DNA from: Kineosporia sp. NBRC 101731
GTDB taxonomy: Bacteria > Actinomycetota > Actinomycetes > Actinomycetales > Kineosporiaceae
Direction: 5' to 3'
DNA length: 64,000 nt
NCBI RefSeq assembly: GCF_030269305.1
Contig: NZ_BSTC01000001.1
Span: 881,467 to 945,466 of the forward strand
In this document: positions 7,401 through 15,563 of the stretch, piece by piece
Position numbering within the stretch: position 1 is the stretch's first letter
Layout of the letters: each line of letters opens with the position of its first letter
The notes under the pieces: model-generated
Told to the model about the DNA's origin: nothing
The model's database searches: none
The model's input: only the letters and a program-made list of their open reading frames with translations
Translations under genes and position numbers: made by a program

Positions 7401-7427
7401 CCCGGTCCGGTCCAACCCCGGACCGGG
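7401..7427 (+). terminator. Hairpin between pra-like gene and the transfer block
   Basis: A perfect 10-base-pair stem, cccggtccgg (7401-7410) with ccggaccggg (7418-7427), and a 7-base loop. There is no T-tract. It could end or attenuate transcription after pra. Confidence 0.5.
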
Positions 7428-7482
7428 GGCCCTTCCCACCACCGCCATCACACGCTGAAACTTTGGGGAGTTGACGTCGCAG

Positions 7483-7689
7483 ATGCGTTCCACCAGTGGA
7501 AAACCCAAGAACCGCGGACCGTTGGCCAAGCCCTGCCGAACCTGCACCGAGGTCCACCCGGTCGGTCGTCTGCACTTCGGGCAGTGCCCGGACTGCGCGC
7601 ACCTGGTCGCGCTGCCGCTGCGCGGTGAGGTCGGGCGGTTCATGTCCTTCACCCGCCAGGACACCGACACCATCGGCGGTGCCGCATGA
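7483..7689 (+). CDS. Small zinc-ribbon protein of the AICE
   Basis: About 68 residues with two knuckles, C-R-T-C and C-P-D-C, separated by 12 residues; this is a compact single zinc ribbon. The ATG at 7483 is used; a TTG at 7471 touches the ggggag purine stretch directly and is a less likely start. The stop overlaps the next start (ATGA), so it belongs to the traB operon. Small Cys-rich proteins are common in this position in AICEs, but their function is unknown. Confidence 0.55.
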   Translation: MRSTSGKPKNRGPLAKPCRTCTEVHPVGRLHFGQCPDCAHLVALPLRGEVGRFMSFTRQDTDTIGGAA

Positions 7690-7970
7690 GGGGCGGCTGC
7701 GGTGGCCAGGACGCGCACCTTCGCCACATGGGCGACCTGTTCGCCACCTGCCACGCCATCGGCCGCGCCGAAATCTTGCTCAACGGAGCCGCGTATCTGG
7801 CAGACGGGCAGCGGCTGGCGTTGCTGCGCGAGGTCCTGCACGACTTGCGCCGTGATCTCGGCCTACCCGCCATCGATCTCCAGCCCCCGGCCACCTCGGC
7901 CACCTCGGCCACCTCGATCACCTCGGCCCTGAACCCGGATGCCGATCCCACGGATGGGAGCACCCTCTGA
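7686..7970 (+). CDS. Small hypothetical AICE protein
   Basis: A 94-residue protein with a helical central part (about 15-65) and a C-terminal tail made of a short repeated unit (A-T-S), encoded by direct repeats of 'ccacctcgg' at about 7890-7925. It overlaps the preceding gene by 4 bases (ATGA) and the traB start by 1 base (TGATG), so it is translated as part of the transfer operon. No domain is recognised. Confidence 0.55.
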   Translation: MRGGCGGQDAHLRHMGDLFATCHAIGRAEILLNGAAYLADGQRLALLREVLHDLRRDLGLPAIDLQPPATSATSATSITSALNPDADPTDGSTL

Positions 7971-9496
7971 TGCTGGTCAACGGAACCCGCGTGGAAGACC
8001 TGGCCGGAACCGGTCTGACCACCCGTCAGCGCTATGTCGTCCCCCTGTGGGTCACCGTGCCGGTCTTCCTCATCCGCCATCTGGCGAAATCGTGCGCATG
8101 GATCGTTCGCCAGATGCGGACGTACTGGGGCCTGTCTCTGCCGGTGATCGTGCTGTTGCTCCTGTGGGCCTACCTCGGCCGACTGGTCGCGGTGACCGCG
8201 CTGACCTGGTGGCTCACCATGGGCCTGATCTGGGCCTACCGGTGGCCGGCGTCCTTCGACACCGCCGTGGCTCAACCGACGCGGGGTGTGTGGCGGTGGT
8301 GGACGAAGTACCAGCGGCGCTGGCATCCGGCGATGGACGGCACTGGCCTGACCCGCACCACAGCGACCCGTGAGGTGTACGTCCCGGCCGTGACCCGCGT
8401 CCGTTCGACACCAGTGGTCGACACGCTGCACCTGCGCCTGCTGCATGGTCAGACGCCGGCCGATGTGGCAGCACAAGCCGAAGGGCTGCGGCACGTGTAC
8501 GCCGCTCACCGGTGCAGCGTGATCGAGGATGCTCCGGGCTCGGTGCGGGTGCTGTTCTACGCCCAAGACCCGCTACGGCGCCTGGTCGCCCCGATGCAAC
8601 CCGCCGTGGTCCCGTCTCTGGATGCTCTGCCGGTGGCGTTGGCCGAGAGTGGAAAGCTTTTCCTGCTGTGGCTTCTGGGCCGTCACGTTCTGATCGCCGG
8701 TGCTTCCGGGGCGGGTAAGGGCTCGGCGGTGTGGTCGATCGTGCGGGCCCTGGCGCCAGCGGTGAACGCGGGAACGGTTCGGCTGCGTGGCGTGGATCCC
8801 AAGGGCGGGATGGAGCTGTTCCCCGGTCGCGCGCTGTTCGGCCGGTACGCCGATGAAGACCTGAGCGACATGCTCGCCCTGCTGGAACAGGCCGTGGCGG
8901 ACATGAACGAGCGCAAGCACCGCCTCAAGGCCGCCGGCCTGCGCGTCTTCACCCCTTCTACGGATGACCCGCTGGAAGTCATCCTCGTCGACGAACTCGC
9001 GTTCCTGACCGCCTACGCCCCCAAAGACATCAAGCTCAAAGTCGCTGCTGCGATGCAGATTCTGCTCTCCCAGGGTCGCGCGGTCGGATTTAGTGTGGTA
9101 GCCGCGTTGCAGGACCCGCGCAAAGAAGTGCTGCCGTTCCGGGACCTGTTCACCTACCGGATCGCGCTGCGGTTGTCGGAGGACTCCCACGTCGACATGG
9201 TCCTCGGGGACGGCGCCCTTGACCGGGGCGCGGCGTGTCATCTGATCCCGGCGAGCCTGCCCGGCATCGGTTACGTCCACGTCGACGGCGCCCACGAGCC
9301 AGTGCGGGTGCGGTTCTCCTACCTGTCCGATGACGACATCGTCGACATGGCGATGCGCTGGCCTGCACCCGAAAACCGCGACTGGACAACCCCGTCCACT
9401 GACGGGCCGGTTCGGGTCGAGGTCCAGGACGTCATCGACCGCGATGACACGTATCCCTTCCGATTCTGGACCCGCGATGAAGGTGACGACGCGTGA
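7970..9496 (+). CDS. traB: TraB/FtsK-like DNA translocase for conjugative transfer
   Basis: The 508-residue protein has two hydrophobic helices near the N-terminus (about 20-95) and then a cytoplasmic FtsK/SpoIIIE-type motor. Walker A G-A-S-G-A-G-K-G lies at about 244-251 and Walker B V-I-L-V-D-E-L at about 335-341. Proteins of this class (TraSA of pSAM2, TraB of Streptomyces plasmids) form a membrane pore and move double-stranded DNA between mycelial cells, without a relaxase. It is coupled to the small gene before it (TGATG) and to the next gene (GTGA). Its length and layout are ordinary for the family, and both nucleotide motifs are intact, so transfer should be possible. Confidence 0.85.
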   Translation: MLVNGTRVEDLAGTGLTTRQRYVVPLWVTVPVFLIRHLAKSCAWIVRQMRTYWGLSLPVIVLLLLWAYLGRLVAVTALTWWLTMGLIWAYRWPASFDTAVAQPTRGVWRWWTKYQRRWHPAMDGTGLTRTTATREVYVPAVTRVRSTPVVDTLHLRLLHGQTPADVAAQAEGLRHVYAAHRCSVIEDAPGSVRVLFYAQDPLRRLVAPMQPAVVPSLDALPVALAESGKLFLLWLLGRHVLIAGASGAGKGSAVWSIVRALAPAVNAGTVRLRGVDPKGGMELFPGRALFGRYADEDLSDMLALLEQAVADMNERKHRLKAAGLRVFTPSTDDPLEVILVDELAFLTAYAPKDIKLKVAAAMQILLSQGRAVGFSVVAALQDPRKEVLPFRDLFTYRIALRLSEDSHVDMVLGDGALDRGAACHLIPASLPGIGYVHVDGAHEPVRVRFSYLSDDDIVDMAMRWPAPENRDWTTPSTDGPVRVEVQDVIDRDDTYPFRFWTRDEGDDA

Positions 9497-10236
9497 GCGA
9501 GAACCCGGCCACCTCAGGAACGGCCATGCCAGAACCCAGCCACATCCCCGAGGCGAGCGGGCAGACCAGCCCGGCCCCCGCCTGGTGGTCCCGCCTCCAG
9601 CGCCCTACGGACCCCAACCACAGCGCCAGTGCCACCCAGCCCGGTCCCGGCCAGGACGTCCCCTCATCCCTGCCGGTGGCGGGAAGCATCGCGGGAGCGG
9701 CCCCGCAACTGGCCATCGCACCAAGTGACTGCGCCGCTGAGCTTGGTCCGGACATGATGAGCCCTGGCGGGGCGCACGCGGGTGAAGACCTTCCAGCTGA
9801 TGAGGCAGAGCCCGTAGACCAGCAGCAGGGCCGAGAGCGCGTTGCGGGCCGACTCGGGGATCTCGTGCACCAGGAGGACGCCGACGGCAAGAACGGCGAT
9901 CATGCCGATGACCTGCAGCGCATCGATCGCGGCGTCCCTCACGCCGGGGACGATACGTCACCCCCATCCCTGATGTGGCCGGAACGCTGGCGCATCACTC
10001 CTGCGGTCGGCGCGATCGTCACCGATGCCGGCGTCACGTTCTCCTTGGCCCCGGCCTCACCGAACGATCACCCGATCCGAGTGCGGTGCACCTCCTGTGA
10101 CTGGGACACCACCGGACCTCAGCCCGAAACGGTCGATGCCGTCCGCGTCCACGCTCTGCGCCACATCGCCGACCCGACCCCTCGGATCTCCCACTTCCCC
10201 GCATGGCTGCTGCCCCGGCTGAAAGGACACCGATGA
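9493..10236 (+). CDS. Hypothetical protein between traB and rep, with odd middle section
   Basis: A 247-codon frame that starts with GTG inside the traB stop (GTGA) and ends inside the rep start (ATGA). The first ~75 residues are Pro/Ser-rich. The last ~85 are protein-like and contain a Cys pair and a W-D-T-T-G motif, resembling the C-terminal zinc-binding domains of AICE proteins. The middle (about residues 75-155) is rich in Asp, Gln and Gly, with poor third-position GC. It looks like the reverse of a real minus-strand gene (9664-9942). Either the plus gene is genuine throughout and overlaps an antisense gene, or the antisense gene was inserted in frame. The outer parts are more certain than the middle. 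Confidence 0.45.
   Translation: MSENPATSGTAMPEPSHIPEASGQTSPAPAWWSRLQRPTDPNHSASATQPGPGQDVPSSLPVAGSIAGAAPQLAIAPSDCAAELGPDMMSPGGAHAGEDLPADEAEPVDQQQGRERVAGRLGDLVHQEDADGKNGDHADDLQRIDRGVPHAGDDTSPPSLMWPERWRITPAVGAIVTDAGVTFSLAPASPNDHPIRVRCTSCDWDTTGPQPETVDAVRVHALRHIADPTPRISHFPAWLLPRLKGHR
9664..9942 (-). CDS. Antisense small membrane protein nested in the transfer operon
   Basis: Read on the minus strand, a 92-residue protein begins at GTG 9942. It has two hydrophobic helices: about 9-27 (V-I-G-M-I-A-V-L-A-V-G-V-L-L-V) and about 37-50 (A-L-L-L-V-Y-G-L-C-L-I). A basic tail follows. Between about 9720 and 9942 nearly every third codon position is G or C on this strand, while the plus strand shows no such bias, so this strand is the better coding candidate there. 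No good ribosome site is seen. A two-helix membrane protein made from an AICE could be an entry-exclusion or spread protein; that is a guess. Confidence 0.4.
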   Translation of the reverse strand: MRDAAIDALQVIGMIAVLAVGVLLVHEIPESARNALSALLLVYGLCLISWKVFTRVRPARAHHVRTKLSGAVTWCDGQLRGRSRDASRHRQG

Positions 10237-11993
10237 CCACCATCCCCACCGCCGCGAGCAACCTCGGGAACCCGATGCAGCCGCAGAAGGCGGCCCTGTC
10301 GAACCTGACCCGTAACAGCCGCGCCGAACGCGCCCGCATGCCCGTAGCCCTGCACGTGGCCGAAGACGTCGCCATCGCCCACGGCGTCTGCGTCCGCCCC
10401 ATCACCCAGCGGGTCACCGACACCCTGACCGGTGAGGTCACCCTCGTCGACCTCCCGTGCGGGGCGACGCTGGCATCCAAGTGTCCGCCCTGTGCCGAGC
10501 GTGCCCGGCGGCTCCGGATGCACCAGTGCCGTGCCGGTTGGCACCTGGATACCGATCCGATCCCGGATGAGGATTCCTCCACGAGCACGCAACAGGACCT
10601 GGTGGCGGTCCGCGCGGACGTCACCGCTGCCCGGGACGGATTCCTTGACCGGGACGACCACGAGGCCGCAGCTGCCGCCAGTGAGACGCTCGACGCGATT
10701 GACGGCGAACTGCACGAGCTGGGTGTGCGTGGACCACTGGAACGGGAACCCGCCGAGACGGTTCGCCGTAAGCGCTCCACCCGCCGGCGTCAGGACGCAC
10801 CGGAACTGCCTCGGCGGGCCATGGCGAAAACAACAGTGGGACAGACTTTCACCGGTACCGATGGGAAGGTTTTCCGGCCCTCGATGTTCGTGACGGTGAC
10901 GCTGCCGTCGTACGGACGGGTGGACCGCAACGGCGTCCCGGTGGATCCGGGCCGCTATGACTACCGACGCGCTGCCAGGGATGCCATTCATTTCCCACGA
11001 CTGATGGACCGACTGGTGCAGAACCTGCGCCGGGTGGCCGGTTTCGATGTCCAATACTTCGCGACCGTCGAGCCTCAGCGACGGCTGGCACCGCACGCTC
11101 ACATCGCGATCCGGGGCACGATGCCCCGTGCCTTGGTCCGGCAGGTCATCGCCGCGACCTATCACCAGGTGTGGTGGCCGGCCGCTGACACCCCGGTCTA
11201 CATCCGGCAGGACGACCTACCCGTCTGGGACGAGGACGCCGACGCTCACGACATCGCCGGAAATCCGATCGGTGACAGCGTCGGCTACCTCGACCCGACC
11301 ACGGCCGCCGTGCTGCCGACCTGGGACGAAGCCCTCGACGACCTCGACGCCGATGACGACCTCGAACCGCAGCACGTGGTCCGGTTCGGCATCCAGTCCG
11401 ACATTCAAGGCCTGCTGTCCGGCTCCCCGGACGCTGACCGGCGCATCGGCTACCTGGCCAAGTACCTGACCAAATCCATGGGCGCCGCCCACGGTGAAGA
11501 CACCGATGCCGCCGTGACCGCCCACGTGGACCGCCTCGTGGCCGCGCTGCGCTTCGAGCCGTGCTCCCCTGGCTGTGCGAACTGGCTGCGCTACGGCATC
11601 CAGCCCAAGAACGCCCGTCCCGGCCTGGTCCCGGGCTCTTGCAAGGCCAAGGCGCATCGCCGCGAACACCTGGGCTACGGCGGCCGGCGTGTCCTCGTCA
11701 GCCGCAAATGGTCGGGCAAGACCCTCACCGATCATCGCCACGAGCGTCGAGCGTTCGTCTTGGCCCTGCTCGGCGTCGACCCCGATGAGGCCACCCGAGG
11801 TGACAAGACCAGCGACCGGTACGTCTGGGAACCGGTCAACCCGAACGAGCTACCCCCGCTCTCGACGCGGCTCCTGCACGCCATCAGTCAACGTCAAATC
11901 TGGCGCGCGGCTTACGAAGGCGCCAAAGACGGCAGTCCGCCGAAGCCTTCTGGTCAGTACACATCCGTTGAGACCAAGGAAGGTGCAGCGTGA
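10233..11993 (+). CDS. repSA: RepSA-like rolling-circle replication initiator
   Basis: The 586-residue protein has a Cys pair C-P-P-C at about 85-88, an HUH motif H-A-H-I-A-I-R at about 288-294 and, at about 405-414, G-Y-L-A-K-Y-L-T-K-S with the tyrosine(s) that would nick DNA. This is the layout of the RepSA initiators of pSAM2-type AICEs, which nick at a double-strand origin and start rolling-circle replication of the excised element. The ATG at 10233 follows GAAAGGA by 5-6 bases and overlaps the preceding stop (ATGA). An in-frame ATG at 10203 would lie inside the previous gene and is rejected. The xis start overlaps its stop. Confidence 0.85.
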   Translation: MTTIPTAASNLGNPMQPQKAALSNLTRNSRAERARMPVALHVAEDVAIAHGVCVRPITQRVTDTLTGEVTLVDLPCGATLASKCPPCAERARRLRMHQCRAGWHLDTDPIPDEDSSTSTQQDLVAVRADVTAARDGFLDRDDHEAAAAASETLDAIDGELHELGVRGPLEREPAETVRRKRSTRRRQDAPELPRRAMAKTTVGQTFTGTDGKVFRPSMFVTVTLPSYGRVDRNGVPVDPGRYDYRRAARDAIHFPRLMDRLVQNLRRVAGFDVQYFATVEPQRRLAPHAHIAIRGTMPRALVRQVIAATYHQVWWPAADTPVYIRQDDLPVWDEDADAHDIAGNPIGDSVGYLDPTTAAVLPTWDEALDDLDADDDLEPQHVVRFGIQSDIQGLLSGSPDADRRIGYLAKYLTKSMGAAHGEDTDAAVTAHVDRLVAALRFEPCSPGCANWLRYGIQPKNARPGLVPGSCKAKAHRREHLGYGGRRVLVSRKWSGKTLTDHRHERRAFVLALLGVDPDEATRGDKTSDRYVWEPVNPNELPPLSTRLLHAISQRQIWRAAYEGAKDGSPPKPSGQYTSVETKEGAA

Positions 11994-12184
11994 ACCCCAC
12001 CCGAATCGCTCCGCTGTGGAGTGTTACAGATGTTTCCGAGTACCTCCAGGTCCCTGTGCAGACGCTGTACTCGTGGCGGTCGCAGGGCGGCGGTCCGCCG
12101 GCCCGGAAGGTGGGCAAGTACCTCCGCTACGTTCCCGAGGACGTCGTCAGCTGGGTCAACGAACTCGGGACGGAGGTGGCTTGA
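11990..12184 (+). CDS. xis: Excisionase (Xis), MerR/HTH_17 fold
   Basis: A 64-residue protein with a single winged helix: W-S-V-T-D-V-S-E-Y-L-Q-V at 9-20, a turn, then T-L-Y-S-W-R-S-Q-G-G-G-P-P-A and a wing with K-Y-L-R-Y. This is the compact HTH_17 form typical of AICE excisionases. It bends att DNA and directs the integrase towards excision. It overlaps rep (4 bases) and int (1 base), so rep, xis and int are translationally coupled and should be made together when Pra is active. Confidence 0.88.
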   Translation: MNPTRIAPLWSVTDVSEYLQVPVQTLYSWRSQGGGPPARKVGKYLRYVPEDVVSWVNELGTEVA

Positions 12185-13338
12185 TGGCGCGTCAGTCTCT
12201 GCCCCTGGGCACCTACGGGAAGGTGAAGACCTGGCAAGACGGCAGCAGCTGGATTGCCCGTGCCCAGTACCGCGATCTGGATGGGGTTGTCCGTCCGGTG
12301 AAGCGTCGGGGGAAGAGTCAGGCTGCGGCGGAGCGGTCGCTGAAAGAGGCGCTGCGGGATCGTCAGACTCCGCTCAAAGACTCGGAGGTGGCGCCTGGGA
12401 CAAAGATCGCGAAGGTCGCCGAATTGTGGCTCGCTGAGATGGAGACGTTGGTTGACGAGGGCACCCGCAGCCCAGGAACCTACGACACATACAAGTCGGT
12501 CTACGGCACCCATGTGAAGCCGGTGCTCGGCTCGCTGACGGTCCGGGAGGTGACGACGCCGGTCGTCGACCGGGTGCTGACGACGATCAAAAAGAAGTCT
12601 TCGAGCCGGGCTCGGACGGCCAAGATCGTGATCAGCGGCATCATGAAGTACGCCGCACGGCACGGTGCCGTCACGGTCAACCCGGTTCGCGAGGTCGGGC
12701 GAATTGACAGCACACCGAAGCGTCGGCCGCGGGCTATGACCGCTGCGGAGCGGAAGCAGTGGCTAGATGCGGTCGAGTCCAGTGAGAAGGCCCGGACCTG
12801 GGACCTTCCCGACCTGACGCGGATGATGCTCGCGACTGGATGCCGGATCGGAGAGTGTCTCGCGATCGGATGGTCAGACGTCGACCTTGAAGAAGAAACC
12901 GTTGACATTGCTTGGCGTCTCGTACGACGAAGCGGCGCGGGGTTGTCACGCTTGTCCTCTACAAAGACTGGGGTGAAGGGGGAGCGGCTAATCCCGCTTC
13001 CGAGCTGGGCGGTGGGCATGCTAAAGCGGCGTCGAGCGGTGATCGCACCCGAAACGGCCCCAATCTTCCCTGACTCCCTTGGGGGATGGCGCGACCCATC
13101 AAACGTACGTCGAGTGTGGCGGGAGATTCGTGATGACGCAGAAATGGGCGATTTGGTCAGCCACACCCTACGAAAGACCGTGGCCAGCTTCCTCGATGAC
13201 GCTGACATCTCGACACGCAAGATCAGTGACCAGCTCGGGCATGCCAAGGTGAGTATGACCCAAGACCGCTACCTAGGGCGACGACTGAGAGACCGCCAGA
13301 CGGCGGATGTGCTCGAAAACGTGATCGACGAGGTCTGA
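12184..13338 (+). CDS. int: Tyrosine-type site-specific integrase
   Basis: The 384-residue protein has an N-terminal AP2-like DNA-binding part (about 10-60), a SAM-like core-binding domain (about 75-175) and a catalytic domain with every expected residue: Arg221 (C-R-I-G-E), Lys261, His327-x-x-Arg330 (S-H-T-L-R), His353 (L-G-H) and Tyr363 (D-R-Y). It should therefore be active. The ATG at 12184 overlaps the xis stop; a longer frame starting at 11575 lies inside rep and is rejected. Family members insert AICEs into the 3' end of tRNA genes. The nearest candidate is the tRNA-Lys at 15491-15563, about 2.1 kb downstream, which is further than usual because the XRE-ImmA module lies between. Confidence 0.9.
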   Translation: MARQSLPLGTYGKVKTWQDGSSWIARAQYRDLDGVVRPVKRRGKSQAAAERSLKEALRDRQTPLKDSEVAPGTKIAKVAELWLAEMETLVDEGTRSPGTYDTYKSVYGTHVKPVLGSLTVREVTTPVVDRVLTTIKKKSSSRARTAKIVISGIMKYAARHGAVTVNPVREVGRIDSTPKRRPRAMTAAERKQWLDAVESSEKARTWDLPDLTRMMLATGCRIGECLAIGWSDVDLEEETVDIAWRLVRRSGAGLSRLSSTKTGVKGERLIPLPSWAVGMLKRRRAVIAPETAPIFPDSLGGWRDPSNVRRVWREIRDDAEMGDLVSHTLRKTVASFLDDADISTRKISDQLGHAKVSMTQDRYLGRRLRDRQTADVLENVIDEV

Positions 13339-13409
13339 CTCCTCCGAAGCGGACACGGCCCTGTCCCCATCGGGCCATCCTGTGACATTGGATCTACGCC
13401 GCGTAATGG

Positions 13410-13451
13410 CTTATGGTTCTGGAACCTCAACTGAGGTCTTGGAACCATAAG
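13410..13451. promoter_or_regulatory. Two-part operator upstream of the XRE-ImmA module
   Basis: A large imperfect inverted repeat: cttatggttctggaacctca (13410-13429) opposes tgaggtcttggaaccataag (13432-13451). Each arm holds its own smaller dyad around ggttc..gaacc. It lies 15 bases before the TTG start of the next gene, so a bound protein would block transcription or early elongation. The XRE-ImmA protein encoded downstream is the obvious candidate to bind it. Confidence 0.55.
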
Positions 13452-13465
13452 TCATAGGAGGTATC

Positions 13466-14182
13466 TTGTCGCAGGACCAGGAACCAGATGATGCGGACGC
13501 CGAGGAGCAGAGTGAACGGGCGCGACGAGCTCGTCTCGAAGAGCAGAACCGTCGCCTGCGTCGCTTCAACCTGGATGTCGACGTCTGTCACCAGATCAAT
13601 GGAGCTCTTTTGACGGAGTACCGGCGGGCCCCTCAGCGAGGATCTGCGGGTGGGCCTGGAAGTTACGCCTATGAGGGCGGGCTTTCGGAGCTGACGGTCC
13701 AGCTCGAAGAGCGGGGCTACGACCGGCACGATGTCGTAAATCTTCCGGTCATGGTGAGCGAGTCCCTCAAGACGGGGGTGGTCATCACTTCAGGTGACGC
13801 CTACACGGGCGTCTGGAACGCAGGAGTGATGCCAAGTACCCGTTACAGGAAGGGCGGGGTAGCTCACCATGCCATTCGGGCAAATCGAATGCCTGGGCAG
13901 GATGTAATCGGCCAGATCCTTTCTAGAGAAGAGCTGCCGCCGGTAGTGGAAGGCTTGGCTGAGCGGGTGGATCGCATCTTGGGAGGTTTCGCGCTCTATT
14001 TGTATCTTTTTCGGATCGACTGGGCGCAGTTGGAAGTTCGCAGCGAGTTTTCTCTTCCTGCTCCGAAGCAGGAGTCGGGGCATATACGACGGTTCCTAGA
14101 TCGTAATGCCATACCTCCGTATCCTATTCCTGAGGGGCGTACCCCGGATCAAGAGGCGGAGATTGATTTTGAAATTGAGTGA
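13466..14182 (+). CDS. Hypothetical partner of the XRE-ImmA protein
   Basis: A 238-residue protein starting at TTG 13466 with an AGGAGG 6 bases upstream. Residues 1-40 are highly charged (E-E-Q-S-E-R-A-R-R-A-R-L-E-E-Q-N-R) and probably form a helix. The rest is globular with no recognised motif, signal peptide or membrane helix. Its stop overlaps the start of the XRE-ImmA gene (GTGA), so the two are made together. Small proteins in this position may be toxins or effectors held in check by the regulator/peptidase. Here there is no sequence evidence beyond the coupling and the operator. Confidence 0.55.
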   Translation: MSQDQEPDDADAEEQSERARRARLEEQNRRLRRFNLDVDVCHQINGALLTEYRRAPQRGSAGGPGSYAYEGGLSELTVQLEERGYDRHDVVNLPVMVSESLKTGVVITSGDAYTGVWNAGVMPSTRYRKGGVAHHAIRANRMPGQDVIGQILSREELPPVVEGLAERVDRILGGFALYLYLFRIDWAQLEVRSEFSLPAPKQESGHIRRFLDRNAIPPYPIPEGRTPDQEAEIDFEIE

Positions 14183-15303
14183 GTGCAATGACCTTCGAAC
14201 CTGCAAGGCTTGTTTTGGCGCGGCGATGGGCCGGATATTCTGCGTCGGCCTTGGCCAAGGCCTTGGGAGTCTCGACCCAGAGCGTACATAACTACGAAGC
14301 CTCCAGGCAGTCTCCGTCTCCCTCGACGCTAGCGCAGATGTCGCAGGTTTTGGGTTTTCCGCGGGCTTTCTTTTCCATGCCGCCTGTAGACGCGGTCTCC
14401 TATGAGCAGGTCAGTTTTCGGGCTAGGACCAAGATGACTGCCAAGGCTCGAGATCACGCCTTAGGGGCCGCTGACCTGGCAGTTTCTCTGCGACTGCACC
14501 TTGAGGGGAAGTATCCACGTCTGCCGTCGGTCGACGTGCCTACCCCTGAGGGTGGGGTGGCTCCTGAGGTCGCCGCCGAGTATGTACGGGCGCGGTGGGG
14601 GTTGGATGCACAATCCCCCGCACCCAACATGGTCCACCTGCTGGAATCTAAGGGCGTTGCCGTATTTGCCGTCCCGTCGGCACATTCGAGCTTGGACGCA
14701 TTTGCATTCTGGCGCAATGAGCGTCCATACGTCTTACTCAGTACGAACAAGAGCGCTGAGAGAAGCCGATTCGATGCTGCGCACGAGTTGGGTCATTTAG
14801 TGCTTCACTCGAGCATTGACGTTGCTGGACCTGACGTTGAGCGGGAGGCTAATGCGTTCGCCTCGGCGTTTCTCATGCCCTCAAGAGGTGTAAGGCGGAG
14901 AATTCGACCAAACAGCAGCACTGAAGAAATTTTAACAGAAAAGAAATATTGGAAGGTGGCGGCGATGGCATTAACCTACCGCTTGCATGCCCTTCAGCTT
15001 CTTTCGGACTGGTCGTATCGCAACAATATTCTTGCTCTGGGGAGGCAGGGGTACCGCTCTGGCGAACCAGCGGGCATGGAACATGAGCGATCCTTGCTTT
15101 TCGCGAAGGTCTTTCTCGGGCAGTCAGGTGCACGGAATTTTAAAGAGGCGGTGGCAGCCACGAACCTCACTCCCGGCGTGATCGGGCAGCTGACGTTCGA
15201 TGTTCGACCCACTCTCGCGGCGAAGCGGCTCGAACCGACGAGCGCCCATCGAGACGAGAACGCAGTCGCTTACGCAGCCCTCCGGGTCGTGAGAGGTTCG
15301 TGA
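14179..15303 (+). CDS. XRE regulator fused to ImmA/IrrE metallopeptidase
   Basis: The 374-residue protein has an XRE helix-turn-helix at about 8-65 (S-A-S-A-L-A-K-A-L-G-V-S-T-Q-S-V-H-N-Y-E) and an ImmA/IrrE peptidase domain with H-E-L-G-H at 202-206 (His202, Glu203, His206) and a downstream R-E-A-N-A-F-A motif supplying the third zinc ligand. Such fusions sense a signal, cut a repressor or themselves, and turn on mobile-element or stress genes. The start is GTG 14179 overlapping the previous stop; ATG 14188 is equally possible. It is the last gene before the tRNA-Lys and so is probably AICE cargo next to the attachment site. The C-terminal ~90 residues are not recognised. Confidence 0.75.
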   Translation: MSAMTFEPARLVLARRWAGYSASALAKALGVSTQSVHNYEASRQSPSPSTLAQMSQVLGFPRAFFSMPPVDAVSYEQVSFRARTKMTAKARDHALGAADLAVSLRLHLEGKYPRLPSVDVPTPEGGVAPEVAAEYVRARWGLDAQSPAPNMVHLLESKGVAVFAVPSAHSSLDAFAFWRNERPYVLLSTNKSAERSRFDAAHELGHLVLHSSIDVAGPDVEREANAFASAFLMPSRGVRRRIRPNSSTEEILTEKKYWKVAAMALTYRLHALQLLSDWSYRNNILALGRQGYRSGEPAGMEHERSLLFAKVFLGQSGARNFKEAVAATNLTPGVIGQLTFDVRPTLAAKRLEPTSAHRDENAVAYAALRVVRGS

Positions 15304-15453
15304 GGGGTAGAGACGGTCCGATCTGCAACGTCGATTCTGCGGCCTGACAGCGGTTACGGTGTGGCGTCAGCCCCCTGCCGTTTGATCCTCCCCCAATCGG
15401 CCAGCTACGAACCGACCTCTGCAAAAACGTCCCAAAAGTGTCCCGAACGAAGA

Positions 15454-15484
15454 AGCAGGCCAGAGTCTGAGACTCTGGCCTGCT
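15454..15484 (-). terminator. Terminator of the tRNA-Lys gene
   Basis: A perfect 14-base-pair stem (15454-15467 with 15471-15484) and a 3-base loop, starting 7 bases past the 3' end of the minus-strand tRNA. On the plus strand it also lies 150 bases past the XRE-ImmA stop, so it could work in both directions. Confidence 0.7.
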
Positions 15485-15490
15485 CTGTTG

Positions 15491-15563
15491 TGGGCCCCCG
15501 GGGGATCGAACCCCGAACCCGCGGATTAAAAGTCCGCTGCTCTGCCGATTGAGCTAGAGGCCC
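15491..15563 (-). tRNA. tRNA-Lys, anticodon UUU
   Basis: On the minus strand the 73 bases fold into a full cloverleaf: acceptor GGGCCTC pairing with GGGGCCC (one G-U), D-arm with GCTC..GAGC, anticodon stem GCGGA/TCCGC around the loop CTTTTAA giving anticodon TTT, and a T-arm CGGGG-TTCGATC-CCCCG. The discriminator base is A and no CCA is encoded. Its 3' end faces the integrative element, which is how tRNA-targeting AICEs sit. Confidence 0.93.

Larger units (their letters stand above)
6291..15490 (+). mobile_element. pSAM2-type integrative and conjugative element (AICE), left limit uncertain
   Basis: The block from XRE repressor through pra, traB, repSA, xis and int is a complete AICE set in the usual order. 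The right end is inferred at the 3' end of tRNA-Lys (15491), the usual class of target. By eye I found no second copy of the tRNA 3' segment in the window, so the left attachment site is either degenerate or lies before position 1. In that case the 27-5376 genes are also within the element. The listed start is only the first gene clearly belonging to the backbone. Confidence 0.65.

Noticed and set aside
7890-7930. Short direct repeats resembling a CRISPR array
   Set aside because: They are 9-base coding repeats (A-T-S) without spacers. No CRISPR array or cas gene is present in the window.
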